Source of the DNA: Oxytricha trifallax
Lineage: Eukaryota; Ciliophora; Spirotrichea; Sporadotrichida; Oxytrichidae
Direction of reading: 5' to 3'
NCBI GenBank assembly: GCA_000711775.1
Contig: ARYC01017113.1
Location: 51,513-115,512, forward strand
DNA: 64,000 nucleotides
Below are positions 44,279 to 55,989 of the stretch, one piece after another. Each line of letters opens with the position of its first letter. Position 1 is the first letter of the stretch. The notes beneath the pieces were generated by a model that was not told the origin of the DNA, made no database searches, and saw only the letters and a program-made list of their open reading frames with translations. The position numbers and the translations under genes are program-made.

Positions 44279-44775
44279 ATTTCGCCCCTGCAGAATAAAT
44301 TGACATTTGATCTAAGTACAATCATGTCATCCTATTCTCATCATGTAGGCAAAAGAAATATGCAAGCCCATGCTCTTTTGGCAGTTGGTCAGAATGGTGG
44401 CGGAAGAGTCTCCCTTGAAGACATTTTAGAAGGTTACGATTTGCTCTTCGGAAAGAATATGGATAAGACTTATATCGAAAAGAAAATTAAGTCTGCAGAT
44501 ATTGATGGCAGTGGATTTATTGACTAATCTGAATTCATCGTTGCTTCTATGAATAAAAAAAATCTCTGCACCAACGAGATATTACAACAGGCATTCAAAA
44601 TGTTCGAAAAGCACAATAGTGGCTTCATCTCATCAGAGGAAATCAAGGAAATTCTTGGATTCGGAAAGACTATCTTAGATTAAGCTGTAATCAAAATTAT
44701 CAGATAAGTAGACGCCAATGGAGATGGACAGATTTTCTTCGAGGAATTCTCGCACATGATGAAGAGATTATTTAG
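44279..44775 (+). CDS. calcium-dependent protein kinase, C-terminal EF-hand region (partial)
   Basis: The frame reads PLQNKLTFDLSTIMSSYSHH, then four EF-hands. EF1 is degenerate (GQNGGGRVSLED lacks two Asp); EF2 is canonical (DIDGSGFIDQSE); EF3 is weakened (EKHNSGFISSEE); EF4 is canonical (DANGDGQIFFEEF). Linkers such as FIVASMNKKNLCTNEILQQA, FKMFEKHN and EEIKEILGFGKTILD match the calmodulin-like domain of CDPKs. The kinase domain is absent: TGA lies in frame just upstream at 44,270. Downstream the frame passes MMKRLFSYRRT into AT-rich sequence with no stop where one is expected, so this is a segment of a gene, as expected of one germline segment, or a truncated copy. Confidence 0.75.
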
Positions 44776-44779
44776 TTAC

Positions 44780-45895
44780 AGACGCACTATATTATTTGAT
44801 TGGGTTATTAAATTTATATTTTTCATTTTCCCTATTTTTCACATACTTTTATTTTATTAAATATTTGTTAACCAATTACTTATAAATATACTTACTATAA
44901 GAATTGGGAACACTATTATATATATGATTCATTAATTATTGATAATGAGAAGTGATTATTATTTTCAAGCTTAAAAATTTAGAACTATTTTATAATTTAA
45001 TAAATTTTTGTTGGGTTGAATCTATATTCTGCTGATTATTTATTTTATCTCAATTTTTATAACTCGAGAGAAATCTTTCATAAATGTAATTGAAGAATAA
45101 TTATGAAAAAATATCATAAATGATATCCCTAATTTGAAAATATAAATATAAATCACTTTATTTTAATGTTTGAAAGTATTTTGCTTTATCAATCAATTTA
45201 ATATTATAATAGTGATTAATTAATTATTCTTTGAACTAATATCATTTACTTACTTGCTATAAAATGATTAATAAGATATAATTATATAATTTGTAAGAAT
45301 ATATATATTATATAAACTATTTCAATAACAAATCGATATTTATTTATTTTATCCAAATATCTTGAGTTTGTGTATACAAATTCTATTTATATATCTATTT
45401 ATTAGTTTCTTAAAAACCTGGGAAATTGTTATTCGAAATATAAAAGCATGTGAGTTTTTAATACTATAGACCTTGATAGGCAATGTGATGTACTTAATTT
45501 ATATGCTCTGTATATTTTTGTTATAGCCTAGTAGTAAATCCTTGTTCAAGGTATTAAATTATAATATTAGCAGTAGGTTTAGTTAATACATTAATGTTAT
45601 TTGTCTAATAAAAATTAAAGAAGCTACAAAAGATCGTAGTTACCTTCTTTCCGCACAGGCCTTGCTGTTAATATTATTCACTTTTCTGTAAAACCTTATA
45701 TTTCAGATTTATTTTAGCACCCAATTTACTTTTTATAACAAATACTTGCTCAATATTTTGATAGTGAAAAATTAATTATAATCACAGATAAAAATTTGGC
45801 ATATAGGATAATTCTTAAGATAATATAGTATCAATATTTTTTTATAATATTAAATTAATATGAATTTTTCAGCAATTTCAAAAGGATTAAAGCAA
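44780..45895. other. AT-rich non-coding stretch
   Basis: Base composition drops sharply at about 44,780. No gene, repeat or RNA is recognised. Confidence 0.45.
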
Positions 45896-45898
45896 AAA

Positions 45899-45916
45899 AG
45901 AAAAACCCCCTAAAAC
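45899..45916. repeat. worn C-rich telomere-like patch
   Basis: agaaaaaccccctaaaac resembles C4A4 repeats and lies just upstream of a decayed zinc-finger ORF of the same family as that next to the C-rich patch at 57,012. Weak alone. Confidence 0.35.
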
Positions 45917-46189
45917 AATTTGCAAATAATTTTGGTGTAATTTTTGTTTTAATAAAGCAAGTTGCCTGTGTTTTATTGTGATAACAATTTTACTGCTATC
46001 ACTACTACCAAAATACTTCTTAAAATTAATTGTAGCAGCTATTGCTATAACTTAGTAGAGAACTCCCTTCTTTATATCGCAGAGCAACCAAATATTGTGA
46101 ATTATAATAATTTTGGCTTCTAAAATGTATTATCAACATAGAGAGAGAGGCGAGATAAAAGCTATTATTTTGAAACCTGAGTTTTATCA

Positions 46190-47350
46190 TTGAAGCTTAA
46201 AACAAGAAGCAGAAAAGTGATATTCGAATTTAAACATAAATTGAAGAGGTTGAGGAAGTTAAATAACAGCGATCAATTGAAAATAAAAAAACTTTTAAAG
46301 CTAAGACTGCTAAAATATCTTCTCAACCAGATCAAGCTTAAAGAGGCACCACAAAGAGATATACTCTGGAAAGCTAATGTTAATTTTAAGCATAATTAGG
46401 TCAATGGCAGATTAGTGCACGACTTATGAGAATTCTTATGCTCACTCAGCTAAAGTTTAGAAACATATGAAAAACATCAATTAAGTGAGTTCTTGATTTA
46501 GATAAAGGGTCTTAAAAACTAGGGCATCCTAAATATAATTAATAATTTTGAATCATGAAGATAGCATCAGAGAAACTTAAAAAAAGAAATATGGATGTAA
46601 TCAATGAAATAACCGGCAGGTAGAATCTTCTTAGTATATTTCTAAGAGAGAGAGCTTTATTTATTCTTGCTTTTAATGCAGTTAATCTTAATAACAGCAT
46701 TAAAAGTTACCTGATAAATCTAAACTCATGGTGATAAGTATACAGTAGTGTATATTTTCAGCTTTCTCCTTAAGAAAGAGCAGTGTCCAAATGAGTTTGC
46801 TAATGAATATAAGATATTCAGAGAGCATAGAGAATATATTGTAAGAACTTGTTTAAATTAGAATGAGTCATACTAAGCTTTTGTTAATTGTCTCGATGAG
46901 AATCTTTATAATAACAAATACTCTCATGATTTAAATGAGATACTCTCTGAAAATTGCTACTCTGGTGACAAAGAACTTAATGACCTTGGTTAATTTAGAT
47001 TTAAAGCATCAAAATTTAATGTTAAATCTCTGCCACTTTAGAAATAGTAGGTATCGATCTTAATAGAGCAATAAGATAGGAAATAGTTACTTTAAGTGCT
47101 TGTACCCAAATTACTTCCCAATAAGAGAGAAGTAGATTTATGGTTCTGCTTAGTGCGATGTGCGGGCTGTTGGTTTTCTAATACTTGGATGCATAATGTA
47201 AAGCATGTCATACTTTTGGTAACCAGCATGAGAAATAATCAATAAGTTTAACAGAAAAATATTAAGTAGAAAGAATTTTGTTAAAAAATTAGAAGGATTG
47301 TGAAAAGATAATAGTGAGAGCATCAAGTAAGGCTTAGATGACACACTAGA
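46190..47350 (+). pseudogene. decayed zinc-finger ORF of TBE-like type (copy 1)
   Basis: Segments in changing frames: MADQCTTYENSYAHSAKVQK-HMK (a worn C2H2 finger resembling the one at 56,150), MKIASEKLKKRNMDVINEIT, then the best stretch CPNEFANEYKIFREHREYIV, RTCLNQNESYQAFVNCLDEN, LYNNKYSHDLNEILSENCYS and LGQFRFKASKFNVKSLPLQK. NEFANEYKIFRE corresponds to GFANEYYALQQAKFRD in the 55,990-56,960 copy. It is broken by TGA codons and frame changes. In spirotrich telomere-bearing elements one long ORF combines C2H2 fingers and a kinase-like domain; here only the finger and middle parts are legible. Confidence 0.45.
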
Positions 47351-47351
47351 A

Positions 47352-47685
47352 GCACTTAAGACAGCAATTTAACAAAGACAAGAAGATAGAATTCGTTTGC
47401 TTTAATTAAAAATACTCATTTAATACATATAAAACTCGGGAGGAGAGGAAAACTAAGAGGCAATTAGACAGAGACTCAATGAAAACCCAATTACCAGTAG
47501 TCAAGCTAATGTCACGAAAGATGGGCATATCGATAGAAGTGAAGAAGGAGATAGTAAGGCGGGATTGAACAAGGAAGATGATGTGATGAGAAGCAAGTGA
47601 TGTGAAAGGCAATAATTGTAATGAATTACATTTTCGCAATTTATGTTTTACATTGTGTATTTGTGAACTTTATATTACCTTGAGT

Positions 47686-47762
<77 letters not shown>

Positions 47763-48280
47763 CATATAAAACTCTTATAAACCTCAGTTTTATCTTCTAA
47801 CCCAAATTAAATTTAACTTTAATCTACAAATCAAACACTAAAACATCTAATTTAAGGGTCTTAAAATTTTTATTTATGAACATTATAAAACTCAACACGA
47901 TCTAAGAATTTAAAATGCGTATTAATATTCCAAATATTATAATTTTATAAGTAGATTTTGTTTTTACTTATTCATAAATTTTAGAAGGTCTGGCCAAATA
48001 AACTCAAGAAACTAGAGGATAGGGTAGAACGCACAGACTTACGAACAAGTTAGCGCTAGACTATATTATTTTTAAAGAAATTTATTAACTTATATCATAT
48101 AAAATTAGTAAAGGTTATTTAAAAATATTTATTTACAGTCCCAATTCTAAGAGGTTGACTATGTCAATAAAGAGTCTTGCACGAAGATATGATAAATTTT
48201 ATTAAAATTATATTCTAGCATTAAGCAGAGAGTTAGCTAGCTGCTCCTACATTAATTTCTGTTTATTAAAATATTTTTAT
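47352..48280. other. spacer containing a TATC microsatellite
   Basis: No gene supported. The minus-strand ORF 47,406-47,639 is Leu/Ser-rich without context. It contains the (TATC)18 repeat at 47,689-47,760. Confidence 0.4.
47689..47760. repeat. (TATC)18 microsatellite
   Basis: Eighteen perfect tandem TATC units without interruption, the only long perfect microsatellite in the window apart from short TA runs. Confidence 0.95.
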
Positions 48281-48286
48281 ATAAAC

Positions 48287-48513
48287 ATGTTGCTTCATCG
48301 TGCTATGTATGAATGTCGTCATTTTCTTTCATTTAAATTTAAAAAAAAGGCTCAAGTAGTATTTTTAAAGCAATTGATTCATACGAAAGATTCAAGATCC
48401 TTCAGAAAAAAGGCAATAACCAATCAGATGAGAGAAAAGCTGCTTCTGTTCCTCTCTATAATATTTCTCATTGTACGTTAGTGCTTGTTTTAATGATATC
48501 ACGAAAAGCTGCT
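48287..48513 (+). CDS. possible small basic protein
   Basis: ATG 48,287 to TGA at about 48,513. It reads MLLHRAMYECRHFLSFKFKK, KAQVVFLKQLIHTKDSRSFR, KKAITNQMREKLLLFLSIIF. It is basic with a hydrophobic end. After the TGA the same frame stays open and protein-like (CVCGLHFDEVILIPERTKSI) to about 48,780, which may mean a longer broken gene. No domain is recognised; support is mostly composition. Confidence 0.25.
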
Positions 48514-48799
48514 GATAATTAGAAACTAGCCTGTTGAAATATAAATCTTATGTGTGTGCGGCCTGCATTTTGATGAGGTCATTCTTATTCCTGAAAGAAC
48601 TAAAAGTATATTGGCACAGAGATCTTTCAAATTAATTTTGCTCTGTTATTTTATAGAATTAAATTATTATCAAAGTTAGAGTATCCGTAATTAATAGATG
48701 CATCTTTTCATTTTGGTGTCTATGACAGAAGACTACTATACTTCTTCCACAATTAGCCTTTAAGCAACAACAAATCAATCATTTTAATTATAATTTTTA

Positions 48800-50180
48800 T
48801 ATAAAAAAATTAGAATTAGTCTAAATCTTGTTTATTGGGAATTATGTGATTAAGTAAGTTCTGTTCTCTTTTTATAGTTTTATTGAGGAATTTTAGTCTA
48901 TAAAATAATATAGTTGGGTGATTATAACTTAAATTGAGGTTTTACGAATAGAAAATAGAAACCAATAAGCTAATATTATAAAGAAAATGTCTTAATTACA
49001 ATTTAAGATTAGATCATATCAATTAAGTTCAACATTTTGATATTTTTATAAAAGTATAAATAAATTTATTTGTCTGTTCCTTTTGATTATACTCATAAAT
49101 ATAATGTATTAGTATACATTGTCATTTACTAATTTACCAAATTTAAATTATACTGATAATTATTGACTATAATTATATTTTTCCAATTATCCAGTGAATT
49201 TGTGTTTCATCTTATTGCTACTACCTAGTCTGTCCAATTTGAAATATTCCTTTTCTATCAGCAAATAATTTCTTTCCAATATATATTCAATGTAAAATAA
49301 TGTGTGGAAAAAACAATATATTTAATGTATTTTTACTAATTTATATTATTTAGTAATTCCTGTGGACTTTTATAATTTATGGAGGATACAATGATTTATT
49401 AATAGGAAAAGAGATTTATTTTAGATATGTTATAAATGAAAATTATAAGTTATTGCTTATTACAATATTCATAAACCATAGAAATTTATGAGTGTCATAT
49501 TGAACAATAAATCATTTCTATTGTGAGATTACAATTCTGAGATTATTTTAAATCATATACCATATTATTATGAATATCAAAATGGTGCTTGATAGAATCA
49601 CTTAGGGAAGTAGAGAGAATTTATTGGTGGTCTTGACTTAGAAGATGATAAAAATTTAGGTATAATTAATCAAACATTATGAATTAAAATAAATAGAAAT
49701 ATACTGTCTTAAACTTCATTTTCTTTAATTATAAATCAGTTATCTTACAATATGATCCATTAATGGATATATAATCTTCAGTTAATGTAATTAGAAAAGC
49801 ATTATTTTAATCAAAATTATTTTATTTAAACTAAAAATTTACATTGAACATTTTTTTAAGGATCTTTATTTGAAAATAGTATCAATTTTTATCTGTATAG
49901 CTATAAGAAAATGGAATCCTCATGCTTAATAAGCCTTGTATTTGAGAGTGTAGAGCTAAACAATTTCAAAAGCGGAGTTTCATTTCTAGTAGGCAAATGA
50001 AATTCTGTCAATATCTGTCGGTATGAGTTTGAATTGAACAGTACTAATGAGTTAGTGGTATATCGTTTTTTTTTATTAATAAAATTTTTAACAATGTATC
50101 CAAATATCCTAAGATAAATTGTAATTAAATAATTTTGATTAAGCTTCGCTATAAAGTTAAAAGCTAATTATAAATGAGAG
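48800..50180. other. AT-rich non-coding stretch
   Basis: No protein-like frame, repeat or RNA recognised. Confidence 0.4.
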
Positions 50181-50189
50181 ATCATAGAA

Positions 50190-53100
50190 AAAATGCCCCG
50201 AAACAGCAAACTTAACAGCTCACACACGAAGAGTCCAAGAATGAATCTTATTCTGGGGTTTCTTGCTCAAAGAATTCAATATTGAGCGACGAGTTTCTCA
50301 TCACTAATGCCCTGTCTGAAATCAAGCGAGCAAAGTAAAAGCTCAAGAGAAAACAATCGTGAAATGGACTCCTGTTGTGCTTGGCAAAGTATTTCCTAAC
50401 CTGGTATAGTCGTCAAAGCTGGTCTACAATTCGGGTTAGCTACTGAATAGTGGGGAGGTCCCTCCATAAATATAGAAGCTGGCAGGCGCGGAGTAATCAT
50501 TAAACTCCCTTAAGAAAAGTTCAAGAATACTTGGCCAACAATGTTGATGTTTGATACATACAAAGTGATGACTAGCTTTGCAAGTTCCTTGAAGCTTACC
50601 TTCAAATTTTAGACATGCCAAAAGTATGAATAAGACCCTTGAAAAAGAAAAGGAGATCGGCTAAAGCTATGATATTACAGGAAGGTAGAAAGATGTTTAT
50701 AAACTATGCACTCTTTGAGGCAGCCAAAATTTAATTTCGGCTTTCTATTAGACCTTAAATTAAAAAGGGAAATTCAAGAGATTAAGTAGTAATCCATTCT
50801 TGAAGAAAAGAGAAGCATAAGCTCGCATGTAAGAAACTAGACGTTATTGATCTATACTACATCGAACAGTTGAAGCCTCGTCAAGTGGCCAAGAAATTGA
50901 GGATGGATGTGGATATGGTATACAAAACAATCGAAAAGTTCAAGTACGAGGTCAAGCATTAGGTTCTTGATCCTAAACCCCTAAAGAAACTGGGTAGAAA
51001 AGGGGTATGTGGGAACCATCTCTTGCTAGACTCTATCCAGGCTTACCTCGAATAGAATGGAATTTAGGAAGTTTCAGGATAGAAGCTTCATAATTACTTA
51101 TTAACCCTGGCTCACACTAAACCAGAGTGCAAAGCTTTCAAGGTGCCTTGCGTTACCACTCTTCAAAAGATACTGTGAGATAAGTTCCATCTCCGATATG
51201 GGAAAACTCAGGCTGCTAATACAAAATATAGAGACCCAAACTTAAATGAAAAGAGGCTATGGATTAGCAGGTTGTTGGCTCAGTTCTTATTTGAGGATGC
51301 AGTTATCACTTCAGTTGATGAGAGCAACTTTCGATCGGATTCGATGCCCTCTAAGTAATGGAGCTTCAACATTGAGTAAAAATTTAAATATTTACCAAGA
51401 ATTAGAAATTAATCAAGTTTTTCTCTATAGTATTAAATTATATAATAACTAATTAAATAATTAAAACCGCACTCTAACCCAAACGAGAGATCAATTTGAG
51501 TTAGAGTGCGATAGAGTATGAATTAAATTAAAAATGATATGTTGTTTTTTAGAGATTATATATAGATTAATTATTAAATAAGTTATTTATAATTTACAGT
51601 TTTTTAACTATTAAAATTGATAAAGTTTAAAAATCAAACATTTTATAAGTATGATTTCTAATAAAACAATTATAATAGTAAATTAAATAAAAATGAAATG
51701 ATGATTATTAAAAACAACATGTCATATTTAATTAATTTTCTATTATATAATTTAATTCATACTCTATCGCACTCTAACTCAAATGATCTCTCGTTTGGGT
51801 TAGAGTGCGTTTTTAATTATTTAATTAGTTAATATATAATTTAATACTATAGAGAAAAACTTGATTAATTTCTAATTCTTGGTAAATATTTAAATTTTTA
51901 CTCATTATAGATATGCACCAAGATTCTGCAAAATTACAGAAGCGATAAAAAAAGGTTGCACAATGATAGTATGATCCTCGCTAGCGATGACAAACTTTTG
52001 AATGGGAAAATGCTCCTCAAAATGGATAGAAGCTCTGATTCTTCAACTTCCAAATTTCTAGAGAGCTAACACCTTGAAAATATAGAAAAAACAAAGGACT
52101 AATTAGGGAAACCCACCTATTCAAATGATTTGGTGATTTCTGAAAATTGTAATTAATAGTTTGGAAATATTCAAATTGGGAAATTCGGTTTGACGAAGTC
52201 AATTTCGTGAGCAATTAACATTTTTGTAAAGAGAAATTTTATAGGAGCTCAGGTAGAGTAGAATTTTAAGAAATAACTGAGACTCCCAAGAACCCTGCTA
52301 CTACTCCAACCTAAATCCATGAAGCGAAAGTGCTAAGAAGTTCAAAGTAGTAATCGAATGCCAGTAACTAGAGTTAGAAAACCATTGAAAATACTAAGGT
52401 ACTTATTATTGCTTAATATTTTTAGGGAAATTCAAAACTGAAACCATAAAAGAGGCAACTTCAGACCCCGACAATGAAAAATCGGCTTGCATTACAAAGG
52501 ACCTCTCTCCAATATTAGAGGTTCCTGAGACCTCCAACTAGAAATTCAGCTTAACTAAAACTTTTCAGAGTTTCCGCATCACTAGTTCAGTGAAATCAGT
52601 GGTGTCTGAAGACAACTCAGCTTCGAAAGTGAAGAGTGGTTTAACTCCTATCCTTGATAAAATTTCAAAACTTAAGCTGGAGTCATCAAGGAAGAAGTCT
52701 GTTGACCTGGCTGCTGAAATGAAGATGGAAAACCGTTTTGGGGTCCCTCCTAGGAAATTATAGCTTTCAAGCAGTTTCCACAAAGACTCGTCGAATACTC
52801 TATCAGAGGAGGGAAACCTACAAAGTGAAGGAGAAATTTACTAATAACCTTGGCCCTAGTTATTTATAGACCCTCACTTGAATAGCATTAAGGAGTACTA
52901 GAATGAGATGAAGCAGAACTTGGGGCAATATAGGATGAAAGTCAGAGAGTTGTCGATTAAGAAAAGCCCAACTAAGAGATAGCAATTCTTAATGTCCTAT
53001 ATTGCGGCAATTTCCCAGGATAGAATTGTCTCCAGTCAAGTGATAGAAGGGTCTTTTGACTCAGTACTCTTTGAAAACTTCATTTATCATAACTTGCGCA

Positions 53101-53462
53101 GTGTAAGAACTGACAAAGACATGCACTATAAGAAAGTAGTTCTGCTAATGGACAACGCAGTCATTTATAAATACTCAGAGATGTTGGCCACAGCCAGGAA
53201 GTTCAAGGTAAATGTGCTCTTCAACACCGAATACTAGCCGTGGCTCAATCCAATTGAGCAGTTATTTTCCTTTGCAAAAGAAGGAAATGATGATGGATAC
53301 TATTCAGAACAAGTAAGTTTCAATGGGTCTTACAATTTTAGGCAGCAATTGGTGAAGAGAGTTGCGGAAATCGTTCAGAATTTAAGAAAAGAAGACATCA
53401 AGGGGATGTGGGCATTCAGCATCAAGAAGTGGATTCACACTCTTCGGTTCGGATTTGTGTGA
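50190..53462 (+). CDS. large DDE transposase gene, split by a MITE and with breaks
   Basis: The N-terminal part has a helix-turn-helix (LYYIEQLKPRQVAKKLRMDV) and linker (PLKKLGRKGVCGNHLLLDSI). Then come the first catalytic block (DAVITSVDESNFRSDSMPSK, then QWSFN), the MITE at 51,373-51,904, and a long Ser/Lys/Glu-rich segment (52,430-52,860: SSVKSVVSEDNSASKVKSGL). The intact C-terminal domain reads SYIAAISQDRIVSSQVIEGS, YKKVVLLMDNAVIYKYSEML (second Asp) and QPWLNPIEQLFSFAKEGNDD (catalytic Glu), ending IKKWIHTLRFGFV at TGA. This is the IS630/Tc1/mariner pattern. The segment between first and second Asp is several hundred bases longer than usual even without the MITE. TGA (KIL-DKF) and frame changes affect the front; the last 200 codons are clean. 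Confidence 0.75.
51373..51904. repeat. palindromic MITE M4 inserted in the transposase gene
   Basis: Left end gagtaaaaatttaaatattt and right end aaatatttaaatttttactc: the arms are inverted copies of about 240 bp meeting near 51,640. Each arm carries a short GC-richer hairpin (gcactctaacccaaacgaga...gagttagagtgcg). It splits the transposase frame after FNIE. The design, long palindrome plus a hairpin in each arm, is the same as MITE M3 although the sequences differ. Confidence 0.85.
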
Positions 53463-53469
53463 TGATGTT

Positions 53470-54115
53470 TGTTTCACAGGTGAAGTAGAGTGTAGAGCCT
53501 GTTTCCCTTTACAATTTCCCCTGACCTGGCAGTTTTAAATTCATCGCAGATTATTATAATTAATAACACTAATTAAGTTATACTTAAAAATGTCCTAATT
53601 CACTGTCAAAAACACTCAATTCAAAAATACTGCTTCTATTTCACATTCACACTCTTAAATGGCCACCTCCTTCGTAATTCTACTAAATTGAATTTGCTAA
53701 TATATGATCGCATTTATGCACGAGCGCCTTATTTTCGCAAAAAACCTAAATATCAATTGAGTTACCCTACTTTCAAGCACCTTTTCGGTAAATGAGAGAG
53801 GTTTTTATGAAAAAGTACCTAAATTACCCTAAACTACGCAAACCTCGGAAATCGCTAATTTCGCAAATCTCCCAACTTCCCTAATAAGCCAAACCCCCTA
53901 ATTTCGGGATCTATGGGTTTTCGCTAATATGTGAGTGATTTTGAACAACCCCCTAGATATTTTGACTATCCAGTACTAAAAAACTCCAACTTACAAACAA
54001 AAACACCTGGGTTTTGAAAATGAAGGGATTCTGGGTTTACGCATTTGCCATTGATCTAATTATATTATTTATTTAGTTTTAATTTTATTTTCACAATTTC
54101 CCGATTCAATTCTAT
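53470..54115. other. spacer between transposase gene and TBE-like copy T2
   Basis: Contains several C-rich patches (aaacccccta, aacaaccccctag) and gggtttt motifs between 53,870 and 54,020 that may be worn telomere-like element ends. No gene supported. Confidence 0.35.
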
Positions 54116-54139
54116 TTTAGCAATAAGATTCAAGTTTAT

Positions 54140-54480
54140 TCAATCCTTGGTGGTATAAGTGAAGATAATGTGCTAGTGACTTTTGTTATTCACCACCGTT
54201 CAATAAACTGAACAATAAATAAAGTTCTTGCAATAATTTTGAGATAAGTATGCTGATTAAGAAATTATTCTGTTTGTAGATTACTTGTCAGTGAATAAAA
54301 TTAAAGACTTAATGAAGGAATATGAAAGGCTAAATATAAAACTGTATTTAACGTTGCTTACTACCCTCAATTTAATAGAATTGAGTTGTTTTGGGGCCCA
54401 CCGAAATCCCCTATAGACGTTATAAAGTGCTGCTTTGAGAGTCAGGGATTTGAAAGCTTAAGTTTGTGTGAGAGAAGGGA
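54140..54480 (+). pseudogene. decayed DDE transposase, copy T2
   Basis: Legible blocks: IILFVDYLSVNKIKDLMKEY (second catalytic Asp) and YYPQFNRIELFWG (catalytic Glu in the NxIE block), in different frames, with VIKCCFESQGFES after them. The first Asp block seen in copy T1 is not clear here. It is inactive. Confidence 0.6.
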
Positions 54481-54514
54481 GATTTTGTGTATATAAATAA
54501 GTATTAGATTTAAA

Positions 54515-54775
54515 CAAATGAATAAGTTCACATATCATATGAGATTTTATATGGGTTTGCATTCTCCTTCTTTCTTCTTCTTACAACTTACTTGGTCCCA
54601 TGTTTTCTACTTTGAGACCAGCTCCTGAATCGATATTCATCTCATCTGCCTTTTAAATATCTTTGAAGAGTTTTTCACTGAATTCATGTTTTACTTGAGA
54701 CTTTATCATCTCTGTATAATTTGCTGTGCTCTTTCATCAAATATATAGTTTTGCCAGGTTTTTCTATAAAGTAAG
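54515..54775 (-). pseudogene. opposite-strand ORF of TBE-like copy T2
   Basis: Minus strand: KTWQNYIFDERAQQIIQR, then in another frame MIKSQVKHEFSEKLFKDIQK, ADEMNIDSGAGLKVENMGPS, KLQEEERRRMQTHIKSHMIC, ELIHL. Charged and helical, homologous to the T1 stretch at 5055-5300. Function unknown. Confidence 0.5.
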
Positions 54776-55989
54776 AAGCTAAGCTTTCTTGAGATGAATG
54801 GGTGCTTCTGCAGTTCCTATATCGATGTCTCGCTAATTTTAATTCATTACTTCTCCTTTTCTTCGAGAGAGATGCTAAAGCGTTTCTTGTGAGCTACTTA
54901 AATAATTTCATTTAATTACTCAGGTTACAAGGACTCTGAACAAGATTTTTCTCTCTGATAACTTACTAGAGAGTTGAAACTTTTACGGAAGGTATAGAGC
55001 GACATCATGATCACTCATAGGATCATATCATAGGATTGTTTTGATATTTCTGGGTAGTTAGGATTCTCTATCATCTTTATTTCATTAGTATTAAAAGCCT
55101 TTTTATCTTCGCTTAGAAAAACTTTTAAGAATGAGATTTTAGTTCCTTCTTGAGTTCGTAGGAGCAATCCAGCTATGGGAATTTAGGTAATTATTAAGAA
55201 AAATTTACCTTGCTAAACCAAGCATCTTTTACTTCGAAATTTTCCTATTAAATCTTGAGATTATATTCTTTTCATTTCATCATTCATAGACTCCATCTTG
55301 CTTCCTCTATCTAGAAATGTTAATGAAATTCAAAATTATGATATCCATCTTAGTTAATTAAAATCTTAATACTTAATAGGGCGGACTTACTGAATGTCAA
55401 CCTTGAAAAGATATGCGGAGAAGCATTGAAAAACTTGCTCCATGTTTCAGAGATTGATATCCATTTTTATCAAACTTTCTTCAATAAATTGCTCCTAATA
55501 ATGTTTAATTATATTAAGAGGGCCTCCATATTAATTTTAAACTTGGTTTGGAGGATCTCCTTGAGAAACAAAGCTTATTTAGTAGCTTTTTAATTGAGTA
55601 AAATGTAATTTTATATAATTATAAAATATTTCAACTTCCTGCCTTTTATGGTGATTTGATTTACTTACCTCTCAGCAAAGAATTTACGAGAGTGTCTTAT
55701 ACTCTACTATTATAGTATTTCTAGATAATTTTTATCATTATTATAATAAAATATATCCTCAATTTAAAATGAGCGCTAACCTTTTGTGAAGAGCGGCATT
55801 ACTTGGGTATAGTCAAAAAAGGTTATCATTCCAGTAACCCAGAAAAGTTGAACCAGAGACGCTTGCACTTAGTTGGAGCCTACTTATGATACTTTTGACG
55901 AGTCAACATTTGAGATTAAAATATAAGTTAATAAGAAAGTCATCATAGAGGCTGCACAAATTGAAGAGGAGGTTAAATATTCCGCCATG

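Larger units (their letters stand above)
54120..55560. mobile_element. decayed TBE-like element, copy T2
   Basis: Co-linear with 4160-6060 (copy T1): transposase remnants, opposite-strand ORF, the gccaggtttttctataaagt landmark and the ttgctcctaataat end. Both copies decayed separately, so the residues they share are a guide to the ancestral genes. Confidence 0.55.
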
